A stretch of 7,335 nt of DNA from Leptolyngbyaceae cyanobacterium M65_K2018_010 (lineage in GTDB: Bacteria; Cyanobacteriota; Cyanobacteriia; Phormidesmidales; Phormidesmidaceae). Below, in pieces: positions 1 to 5,797 of this stretch. The stretch spans positions 1 to 7,335 of the forward strand of contig DVEE01000320.1 of assembly GCA_015295885.1 (NCBI GenBank), in the 5' to 3' direction. Each line of letters starts with the position of its first letter. The stretch's first letter is position 1. Under the pieces are notes generated by a model. That model did no database searches. It was not told the origin of the DNA and was given only the letters and a program-made list of their open reading frames with translations. The translations under genes were made by a program, and so were the position numbers.

Positions 1-86
1 GGCCTTTCGCCTGGCGCAAAAAGTGGGCAGCCTGCTGGGATGACGTGAAGTACTGTTCGGATCGCTGCCGTCGCCGCCGCTCCTAG
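1..86 (+). CDS. DUF2256 family zinc-ribbon protein, 3' end only
   Basis: Reading from base 3, the + strand encodes 27 residues ending at TAG (84-86). The start of the gene lies left of the window. The visible tail contains PFAWRKKW, then CWDDVKYCSDRC, then a run of arginines. This matches my memory of the DUF2256 family: tiny proteins of about 40-60 residues with a CPxCGRPF(T/A)WRKKW...CWDxVKYCSxRCRR pattern, probably a treble-clef or zinc-ribbon fold. The partial first codon (xGG) fits the Arg of GRPF. Three cysteines are visible (AAC, YC and RC); the N-terminal CxxC pair would be upstream. The function is unknown. From memory, such genes often sit beside photolyase/cryptochrome genes, which cannot be checked here. 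The gene converges on the HdeD-like gene. Family assignment is confident; role is not. Confidence 0.85.
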   Translation, partial: PFAWRKKWAACWDDVKYCSDRCRRRRS

Positions 87-116
87 CATTTTGCAATCGC
101 CCTGCCAACCAAAAGT

Positions 117-134
117 AAGGGGGCTGAGCCCCTT
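117..134. terminator. Hairpin between convergent genes, possible bidirectional terminator
   Basis: A 6-bp stem (AAGGGG/CCCCTT) closes a 6-base loop (GCTGAG). It lies 31 bases after the + strand stop at 86 and 43 bases past the - strand stop at 178. A CCCTAGGG palindrome and TTTT (144-147) follow on the + side, and ACTTTT follows on the - side. The U-tracts are short, so strength is uncertain. The convergent position is the main reason for the call. Confidence 0.4.
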
Positions 135-177
135 GCCCTAGGGTTTTAGATGGGGAAATTAGTTCAGGAGGCTCTGC

Positions 178-738
178 CTAAGCCGGCTCAACCTCTTTTC
201 GAGCGGCCAGGGCCGCCGCCAGCAGCGATATGCCGCTAAATAGCAAGCTAATCCCCACGTAAAGGCCGATCAACCAGAGGGCGCTAAAGGGCCAACGATT
301 CAGCACCATGATGCCCAGGATCAGGGTAATGATGCCGTTCAACACCACCAACCAGGACATACTCCGCCCAGAGCGGTTGGTAAAGCCCATGATGATGGTA
401 AAAATCCCTTCCACAATAAACAGAATCCCAAAGGCCAGGGTCAGCGCGACCATCGCCTGGGGAATATTGAACAGAATGTACAGACCCGCGATCGCGTAAA
501 AAATGCCGACGATCAAGGTCAACCAAAACCCTCTTACCGGGTGAGAGCGGAAAGACTGTACAATTTGGATAATGCCGCCGATCAGGGCGATCCACCCCAT
601 CATAGCGGTGAAAAAGGCGGAGGCTACTACAGGCGAAAGAACAGCCAGGATGCCGAGCACAATCAGAACAATACTGAGAAAGATAACCCAGCCCGTCGCC
701 TTTTTGATCTCCTCGGTCGAGACGAAATCTGTTGTCAT
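178..738 (-). CDS. HdeD/DUF308 family six-helix membrane protein
   Basis: The product is 186 residues from the ATG at 736-738. It is almost entirely hydrophobic, with about six transmembrane segments near residues 14-35, 40-62, 68-90, 94-118, 128-146 and 150-178. Short charged or polar turns (SFRSHPVRG, TNRSGRSMS) separate pairs of helices. This is the layout of the HdeD/DUF308 family, in which short two-helix units with glycine-rich segments (GWIALIGGI, FGILFIVEGI, YVGISLLFSGI) are repeated. E. coli HdeD is linked to acid resistance; cyanobacterial members are not well characterised, so only a role as an inner-membrane protein is claimed. A GTG three codons upstream (745-747) is also in frame, but it lies inside the ribosome-binding site that serves the ATG. 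The gene stands alone, converging on the DUF2256 gene, and its promoter must lie within 750-1450. Confidence 0.88.
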   Translation of the reverse strand: MTTDFVSTEEIKKATGWVIFLSIVLIVLGILAVLSPVVASAFFTAMMGWIALIGGIIQIVQSFRSHPVRGFWLTLIVGIFYAIAGLYILFNIPQAMVALTLAFGILFIVEGIFTIIMGFTNRSGRSMSWLVVLNGIITLILGIMVLNRWPFSALWLIGLYVGISLLFSGISLLAAALAARKEVEPA

Positions 739-744
739 GATAAC

Positions 745-750
745 CACCTC
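745..750 (-). promoter_or_regulatory. Ribosome-binding site deciding the HdeD start
   Basis: On the - strand GAGGTG sits six bases before the ATG at 736-738. It covers the upstream GTG that would give a three-residue longer protein, so the ATG is preferred. Confidence 0.6.
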
Positions 751-869
751 AGGGGTAGAAACTTTTTCAGTTCTATTGGTATTGCAGAGTTTTGTATTTC
801 AAAGTGTGGATGATAACGCAGCCCAACTCGGCAAAGGTCAAAGCTATGCCAAAGGCCATGATTAGTCCC

Positions 870-875
870 TATGAT
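870..875 (+). promoter_or_regulatory. Possible -10 element TATGAT
   Basis: TATGAT is one base from the sigma-70 consensus and would start a + strand transcript near 882. No good -35 lies 17 bases upstream (TGCCAA at 847-852), so the case rests on the -10 and on the terminator 70 bases further on. Confidence 0.2.
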
Positions 876-881
876 ACCTTA

Positions 882-966
882 ATCCCCTTGAATCAGAGGT
901 TAAAAAGCTAAATAGATAACATTTTTTAGATTTTCTTTGGGGTTGGCTGGGTTCCTAGCCTTTTTT
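882..966 (+). ncRNA. Candidate small RNA, about 85 nt
   Basis: A strong rho-independent terminator (945-966) faces right, yet the only neighbouring gene on its left (HdeD) is transcribed the other way. A short transcript from the TATGAT at 870-875 to this terminator would be about 85 nt and would have no coding capacity of note. The start is inferred. A longer transcript starting anywhere in 748-870 would also fit and would then run divergently from, or antisense to, the HdeD 5' leader. No known RNA family was recognised. Confidence 0.25.
945..966 (+). terminator. Rho-independent terminator
   Basis: The hairpin GGCTGG-GTTC-CTAGCC has a six-bp stem including one G-T pair and a four-base loop. 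It is followed directly by TTTTTT (961-966). On the opposite strand there is no U-tract, so it acts on rightward transcripts. Confidence 0.6.
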
Positions 967-1439
967 CGATAACCCGGGCTTACTGTTGACTCAGGTCCAG
1001 GAAATCCACACCACCCCTGGATTTTAAATGACCCATGAATTGAACTCAGAGATTGTTTCAAAGGAACGATCCCACGTATACTTGGCCACCAACAGATAGC
1101 AAAGACACTGAAGTTTGAGGAGATTCGCCTAATCCCTAGGGATAGCCTGAGATGTGCTTTGGCTATTCTGGAGACCTTTCGGGAATCTAATGGGTTGTCC
1201 ACCCTGGCAAAGAGGGGATCAAAATCACCCGATATCTGGCTTGCATTTCGCCTTTAGCCGCAGAGGTTTACCCTCCCCCAGGGCTAATTTCCCTACTCTG
1301 ATTTGCTGTGAGATTTCCCCCTTTTCCCCGGCTGTCTACTGAGTTTGGCAGAGGGGCCTTAAACCGCTGGAATTTGTAGCCTCTTTCAGGCAAGTTGGGA
1401 TGAACGGGGCAGAGCGGCTGGAACGGATCGATCGCAGCT

Positions 1440-1455
1440 GCTAGGAGGCCCTAGC
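1440..1455. other. Perfect hairpin across the stop codon of the 932-residue gene
   Basis: GCTAGG-AGGC-CCTAGC is a perfect 6-bp stem with a four-base loop. It includes the TAG stop at 1451-1453. No U-tract follows on the - strand, so it is not a standard intrinsic terminator; it might protect the 3' end of the mRNA. Confidence 0.3.
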
Positions 1456-4249
1456 CCATGGGTTTAAAGATCTGCTGAATTCTCTGACTTTCAAGCCAGA
1501 GCACCCGTCGGGCAAAGTCGGGATCCTGGTCTAGGAGCTGATCAAAGGCATCGACTGGAACAGCCAAAATGCGAGTTGTTGGGCGATCGGCCAGGATGGC
1601 ATGCTCCAGTTTGCTGTGGGTAAGTACCTCTAACTCATCTAGGGTTTGGCCGGGATGGAAGTGCTGAATTTCTAGACCTTGGGGAGTCTGGTAATGAATG
1701 CTGGCCTCCCCATCCAACAGCATCAGGAGTTCGCGGCAGGTATCTCCAGCCTCGGTAATCGCCTGGCCAGCGTCGTAGGTTCGCACCTCAGCCCGATCGG
1801 CCAGGGCCAGCAGCGTGCTGGGTCTGAGCCGGTGGAAGAAGTCGCTTGTATTGAGGTAGACCAGCTTTTCTAGCTGGGGAAACTGGTTCAGGGGCGGCGC
1901 CTCTGGCTGAGCCCGGATCTGCTCTGCAGTGGTTTTGATCAGGCCGGAAGGATGACTCTGGAGTAGTTGGGAGGCCGTGCTTTGGGCCCTATCGCCAGCC
2001 AATTGGGCGATTAGAAACAGGGCAGCAGCACAGGTGAGGGGATGGTAGGTATCGAGCAGGTTGGCCAGGCAACTCAGGACAGTCTCCAGGCTGGGTACTG
2101 CGACCGGTCGGGATGCCCCCGCCGCCCCCTGCCAAGCCTCGACCAGGGTGGAGGGTAACAGCTCCAGGCGGTGAGGTTGTTGCAAATAGTCGGTTAACTC
2201 CGGAGCGGCTAGCTGACCCAAGGACTGCACCACACGCAGGGCCTCGGATTCTGGCAGCGAGGGTAGCATCTCTAGGAGCGTACTCCCCAGCAACTCCTGC
2301 CGATGGCGCACCGTATCCTGCAGCAACAGCACGACAGGCTGATGAGGGGCTAACTCGGGATGGGTTAGGGCGTCTTCGTAGACCACGGACTCCCTGAGTC
2401 GAGCCAGCAACCCCTCGGCCTTTTCGGTGCTATTGGCGGAACTGGAGATTTCCCGATAGATCCACTCTTCCTCCTGGGGAGTGACAGAATACTCCTGGCG
2501 CAGGGATCGCAAGGTCGTGGACTCTGCGGCAGTGAGGTCGGCCGTTACCCAGTCCGGCTGGCTTTGCTGAATACGCAGGAGGCGTTCCAGCGATCGCTGG
2601 TAACCACTCAGCCGCACCTGGTTCTCTAGACTACGCTGGCGATCGGGGTTGAGTAAGTCCGGATCTTCGACCCCCAGCTCTTCTAAAATGTCCTGATGTT
2701 CGTCGTCAGAGACTCCCAATTCCTGTCGCATTTGTTTCAGCACATCGAGGCTGTTGGCGCTGTCGATGTAACCCTCCTCCAGAGCCTCACGTACCACCCC
2801 CTTGTAAGCCTGGTGGCGCTTTTCACGGGTAAAGTCGGGCAGCACCTTGGCCAGCACATAGACCTCATCAACGTTGAGGTCATCCAAGGAACGGCCATCC
2901 AGGGTTTGGGATACATCCAGATTGAGCTTAGCCAACTGTTTGCGAAAGCGGCTGGCTAAATTTTCCCGGGCGTATAGGTCGGGGCTGCGGCGCCAACTCT
3001 TTTGCAGCCAGAGAGTACTCAAGAACAACACCAGCCCATCAAAGCCAAACTGCACCCAACCCGGCGTGAGGAGTAGCAGAGGACGGCCCGCAAAGAAAAA
3101 GAAAAAGTTAAAGGCAAAGAAGGTGCAGAGGGCAAAGATGCGATGCTGGGCCAGGTCAGGCTGGTGTGCTGTTTTCCGACCCCAGGTTGCGGCCTTCATA
3201 TAGCCCTCGATCAGCCGACCCAGGCCAATGGCCGCCAGGGTAAAAGCTCCCAGCACCAGGGGGACAGCCAGCAGTTTGGGGATCGGCAGGGGCTGCCCCC
3301 CTAGGTAGAGTCCAGGGTTCATGAGTGCCCCCAGTTGATTAGGGTCACGGTTCCAAACCCCGGAAAAGTAGTAGTTCCAGTTCCCCGCGTAGAGATAGTA
3401 GTAGACAAAGTAGCCCACCACTAACCCCACGTAACCGTAGCGCATAAAGGATTCCTGGGGCTTTTGTAGACCATCCCAGTAGGTGCGCTCAGCATCAATA
3501 TCAAAGCAGGGGCTCTGGCAAGCTACACAGGCACTTTTTTCGCTCCCGTCAGGCTCTACCGTGCGGCACATGGATTGGGTCATGGGACGGTCGCTCATAT
3601 GGGCTTTGCTGCCCAACAAGCCGTTGGGTTCACTAAACACCGTTTGCACCGGGGCCATGGGGCAAAAATATTGACACCAGGATTTGCCACCGTAAAAGTA
3701 GCCCACGGCGATCGCAGCGGCAATGGTAAACACCAACCAACTGCCCAACACCCAGCGATCCGCATTGAAAAAAAGAATGCGCCCGCAGAGGCCAATAAAG
3801 AGGTAAGCAAACTGAAAATACAAAAAATTGCGGCCCAGCCACGACTCCGACCTGACCTTGGCCAGCTCGTAACGTACCCGGCCCGTCTTGGCATCCTCGC
3901 GCTTGAACTGCCGCTGCCAACCCAAGGCCCGAGGAATTTGTGACAAAAAGGAGAGCGGGCAGATGCGCCGCCACAGCTCATGGCTAAACACCAGCAAAAT
4001 AAAAATTCCTGAGGGCACGATTGCCCCCCAAAACAGGGTGGCGCCAATTGGTTGGGGCGATTGCTCCACGCACTGCCCTTGCACCTCAACACATTCACCG
4101 GTAAGCCGCAGCGGGCTCCAGGGATGGTCAGGCTCCGTCAATGCCGCCGTCCAGGGATCGTAGAACAAAGACAGAATCAGCAGGATCCAACCGCTGGTGA
4201 GCACCCAGCGAATCCAGTGCATACGTTGTTCCGGTATTTGGGCAAACAT
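1451..4249 (-). CDS. Membrane FeS protein (NapH/CcoG-like) fused to a C-terminal CNB-like domain
   Basis: The product is 932 residues. Residues 1-413 carry about eight membrane helices (near 14-30, 68-90, 139-160, 167-186, 270-287, 325-346, 370-387, 390-413). Between them are a Cys-Pro at 97-98, CQYFCP at 192-197 (CxxxCP, as in NapH/NosR/CcoG membrane ferredoxins) and a cluster of C228 with CVACQSPC at 241-248, enough for one 4Fe-4S centre. C53 and C60 lie in the loop after helix 1. Residues 420-790 are helical and charged, with a repeated motif at 504-525 and 580-601. Residues 800-925 resemble a CNB domain (FFHRL, YDAGQAITEAGD, LLDGEA, PGQTLDEL). E872 of the phosphate cassette is present, but the Arg that contacts the cyclic phosphate appears replaced near L881, so ligand binding is doubtful. 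The ATG at 4247-4249 lacks a clear ribosome-binding site; Met10 is an alternative. The likely role is membrane electron transfer with cytosolic regulation; donor and acceptor are unknown. Confidence 0.85.
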   Translation of the reverse strand: MFAQIPEQRMHWIRWVLTSGWILLILSLFYDPWTAALTEPDHPWSPLRLTGECVEVQGQCVEQSPQPIGATLFWGAIVPSGIFILLVFSHELWRRICPLSFLSQIPRALGWQRQFKREDAKTGRVRYELAKVRSESWLGRNFLYFQFAYLFIGLCGRILFFNADRWVLGSWLVFTIAAAIAVGYFYGGKSWCQYFCPMAPVQTVFSEPNGLLGSKAHMSDRPMTQSMCRTVEPDGSEKSACVACQSPCFDIDAERTYWDGLQKPQESFMRYGYVGLVVGYFVYYYLYAGNWNYYFSGVWNRDPNQLGALMNPGLYLGGQPLPIPKLLAVPLVLGAFTLAAIGLGRLIEGYMKAATWGRKTAHQPDLAQHRIFALCTFFAFNFFFFFAGRPLLLLTPGWVQFGFDGLVLFLSTLWLQKSWRRSPDLYARENLASRFRKQLAKLNLDVSQTLDGRSLDDLNVDEVYVLAKVLPDFTREKRHQAYKGVVREALEEGYIDSANSLDVLKQMRQELGVSDDEHQDILEELGVEDPDLLNPDRQRSLENQVRLSGYQRSLERLLRIQQSQPDWVTADLTAAESTTLRSLRQEYSVTPQEEEWIYREISSSANSTEKAEGLLARLRESVVYEDALTHPELAPHQPVVLLLQDTVRHRQELLGSTLLEMLPSLPESEALRVVQSLGQLAAPELTDYLQQPHRLELLPSTLVEAWQGAAGASRPVAVPSLETVLSCLANLLDTYHPLTCAAALFLIAQLAGDRAQSTASQLLQSHPSGLIKTTAEQIRAQPEAPPLNQFPQLEKLVYLNTSDFFHRLRPSTLLALADRAEVRTYDAGQAITEAGDTCRELLMLLDGEASIHYQTPQGLEIQHFHPGQTLDELEVLTHSKLEHAILADRPTTRILAVPVDAFDQLLDQDPDFARRVLWLESQRIQQIFKPMG

Positions 4250-4632
4250 GGTGGCAGTTCAGAGGGATCTGCAGGCTAGTCTATATCGCAACACTCAACG
4301 GTTGATGGTGGCCTCGGTGTCCTAGGAAAAGCGAGGATCGGCCTGGACAGAAACGGGCACTGGTCTTCTAAAGTTGGATTCCTAATTTTCCGTTGCCTGA
4401 AACTCTTGAGCAGCAAGCCTTCCAGAAAACGTCCTACTTTAACAAGCCAGTGCCGACATCGAGCTTCAAAACGAACCTTATCAAGGGCGGATTTGACCCT
4501 GGTTAACCTTTCGGCGGTAAGGGCAAGGGCCGTTTCCGATGACATCCCTTGAACGGTTTCGTCCAAAAGCGTGCTGCTTGCCTTAGCCCATTCAGTGGCA
4601 GGCTAGGCCCAGCCGCCCTACCCTCCACCATG

Positions 4633-4659
4633 GGGCTATAGCCCGTAGGTTAGCCCGTA
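4633..4659. promoter_or_regulatory. Palindrome overlapping a 9-bp direct repeat, operator-like
   Basis: GGGCTATAGCCC (4633-4644) is a perfect 12-bp palindrome. TAGCCCGTA occurs at 4639-4647 and again at 4651-4659, so the two copies are 12 bp apart, close to one helical turn. Such an arrangement fits binding by a dimeric regulator or response regulator. No promoter was assigned with confidence, so the target is unknown; the nearest downstream gene on the - strand starts at 4249. Confidence 0.3.
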
Positions 4660-4675
4660 AATATACGAAAGTCAT

Positions 4676-4735
4676 AGGAGTCACCCTTCCTGGGGTGTAC
4701 CGGCTAAAAAAATCGGCCCAGGAAGAGGAACTCCT
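4676..4735. other. 60-base interrupted hairpin, structured RNA or inverted-repeat element
   Basis: Three nested stems are visible: AGGAGT/ACTCCT (4676-4681 with 4730-4735), CTTCCTGGG/CCCAGGAAG (4686-4694 with 4717-4725) and CCG/CGG (4700-4702 with 4714-4716). A symmetric four-base internal loop separates the first two, a five-base bulge (4695-4699) the last two. The apical loop contains seven A on + (seven U if transcribed from -). The 18 paired positions make chance unlikely. It lies on the 3' side of the toroid-protein gene, so it could be a 3' mRNA structure, a leader element for the 932-residue gene, or a remnant of a small inverted-repeat element. Confidence 0.45.
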
Positions 4736-4737
4736 GG

Positions 4738-4778
4738 CCGCCAGGGCCGCCAGGGATGAGCTTGATCCACCGCCAGGG
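4738..4778. repeat. Three copies of CCGCCAGGG
   Basis: Exact 9-base copies lie at 4738-4746, 4747-4755 (tandem) and 4770-4778. The first copy also forms CCTGGC/GCCAGG with the bases just before it, next to the foot of the large hairpin. It may be slippage-derived simple sequence or part of a larger repeat unit. Confidence 0.6.
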
Positions 4779-4887
4779 TTGGAGGCAGAAGGACGGGGGC
4801 ACAGCTACTGGCGAGGGGAAAGGCGCTCCCCAGGACCGTCGAGTGGGTTAAGTCTCGCGCAACGGTGAACCTGGGAAGGAGCGACGC

Positions 4888-5763
4888 CTAGCCTGCGGTT
4901 AAGCTGAAAACGGTTAGAGCTCGATAGGTATTTTCAATATTGGGCAGACCGACGGGCATAGGGGCAAAGCCGCCCCGGTCCATCTGACACATCCTGACAA
5001 AACGCAGGGCCGCGTCGAGGTAAGGAATGTCCATCTGGAGCAGGAAGCTAGACAGGATGCCAGCGTAGACCACCTCTAAATTAGTTAAGAGCCCGTTGGT
5101 AGTCAAAATAAAGCCAGTTTGGGGAGCTTGCAGTTGCTGAATATATGCGCGGGTATCGTTCATGGGGCTCAAATCGTAATCGAGTTCATTTAAGAGGCAG
5201 AGCCCCCAACAGGTACTCAGCAAGTTAGGATTTCTTCCAAAGCTGCCATGGTGCTTCAAGCTGAGGGTAAAGTCGATGATTTGCTGACGATCAGGCACCG
5301 GGCCAGCAAGTTTTTGGGTTCTCACCTTTTGCAGAAGGAGTTGTCGGCTCAGACTAGATTGATAGGCATGGGACTGATCTGGCAATCTAATCTTTAAATT
5401 AGCGAAAACCTCCTGCCAAAAATCATCCAGCTGTAGCTTTCCTAGACATTTCAGGGTAGCAAATGGAAAATAAAGGTAGTTAAAAGCCGTCGTACTATAG
5501 GCTTTAGCAAAGCTATCAAGACTTGAAAAAAAGGTCGCCTTTAAATCGCTCAAAATCTTTTCAAGATAGGCATAGACACGCTCGCTATGGGGAACTGCTT
5601 CCCCCACGCGTTGAAACGAGGCTACGGCCAAGAAGGTATCTCTAGGATTCGGCTCCTCCAGATATTCCATCCTATAGGTGCAAAATCCACCATTTGCACA
5701 TTGCTTGCTGGCTAGATAGTCCAGGGTTTTAGCGAGTTGGTTGGGAGTGAGGAAAGGTGCCAT
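4888..5763 (-). CDS. Alpha-alpha toroid protein, prenyltransferase/squalene-cyclase-like
   Basis: The product is 291 residues from the ATG at 5761-5763. Several helical repeats of the prenyltransferase type are visible: residues 10-53 (LDYLASKQCANGGF, then DTFLAVASFQRVG), 162-194 (LKHHGSFG, LSTCWGLCLLNEL), 206-245 and 252-289 (CQMDRGGFAP, then NTYRALTVFSL). This is the fold of protein farnesyl/geranylgeranyl transferase beta subunits and terpene cyclases. The zinc-ligand His of the prenyltransferase HTY-like motif appears to be Asn278, and no DxDD cyclase motif is seen, so catalysis of the usual kind is doubtful. A TTG at 5863-5865 would add 34 residues but would overlap the MFS gene by 68 bp; the ATG leaves a 34-bp gap and begins where the fold begins. 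Neither start has a good ribosome-binding site. Parts of the gene (around 5380-5580) are visibly richer in A and T than its neighbours. It is probably co-transcribed with the MFS gene. Substrate is unknown. Confidence 0.7.
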   Translation of the reverse strand: MAPFLTPNQLAKTLDYLASKQCANGGFCTYRMEYLEEPNPRDTFLAVASFQRVGEAVPHSERVYAYLEKILSDLKATFFSSLDSFAKAYSTTAFNYLYFPFATLKCLGKLQLDDFWQEVFANLKIRLPDQSHAYQSSLSRQLLLQKVRTQKLAGPVPDRQQIIDFTLSLKHHGSFGRNPNLLSTCWGLCLLNELDYDLSPMNDTRAYIQQLQAPQTGFILTTNGLLTNLEVVYAGILSSFLLQMDIPYLDAALRFVRMCQMDRGGFAPMPVGLPNIENTYRALTVFSLTAG

Positions 5764-5797
5764 GGCAGGGATGGGAAAGCAGTTTTCAAGCAGATGC

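Larger units (their letters stand above)
748..1450. other. Intergenic region with no recognised protein gene
   Basis: Roughly 700 bases lie between the HdeD gene and the end of the 932-residue gene. The only strong element is the + strand terminator at 945-966. Open frames exist on both strands: about 100 codons on - at 900-1202 and about 69 codons on + at 1039-1245. Neither has a recognisable domain or a convincing start. No tRNA, rRNA or insertion-sequence end is visible. The HdeD promoter should lie here, but I could not pick a convincing -35/-10 pair for it. Confidence 0.5.
4250..4887. other. Intergenic region rich in repeats and hairpins
   Basis: This stretch separates the toroid-protein gene from the 932-residue gene and should hold the latter's promoter. 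TATAGA on the - strand (4280-4285) could be its -10, but no matching -35 is clear. A 96-codon open frame on - (4276-4566; TTG start, or ATG at 4543-4545) has no recognisable domain. Other contents are an imperfect hairpin at 4580-4608 (GCCTTAGCC/GGCTAGGC), the palindrome and direct repeat at 4633-4659, the large hairpin at 4676-4735 and the 9-base repeats at 4738-4778. On the - strand a weak GGGGA/TCCCC hairpin lies downstream of the toroid gene but lacks a U-tract. Confidence 0.5.

Noticed and set aside
900..1202. 100-codon open frame on - in the left intergenic region
   Set aside because: No recognisable family and no convincing start, and it covers the + strand terminator at 945-966. Its composition does not resemble the real genes here.
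748..1450. tRNA, insertion sequence or CRISPR in the left intergenic region
   Set aside because: No T-loop-like GTTCRA context within a cloverleaf, no terminal inverted repeats and no regularly spaced repeats were found.
3595..4098. Long open frame overlapping the 932-residue gene in another - strand frame
   Set aside because: It is a shadow of the transmembrane and cysteine-coding region of the larger gene and has no domain of its own.
4276..4566. 96-codon open frame on - just upstream of the 932-residue gene
   Set aside because: It starts with TTG (or ATG at 4543-4545 with only a poorly spaced AAGGG before it), shows no domain, and its C-terminal part is arginine- and proline-rich like random reading. 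A real small protein cannot be excluded; conservation in relatives would decide.
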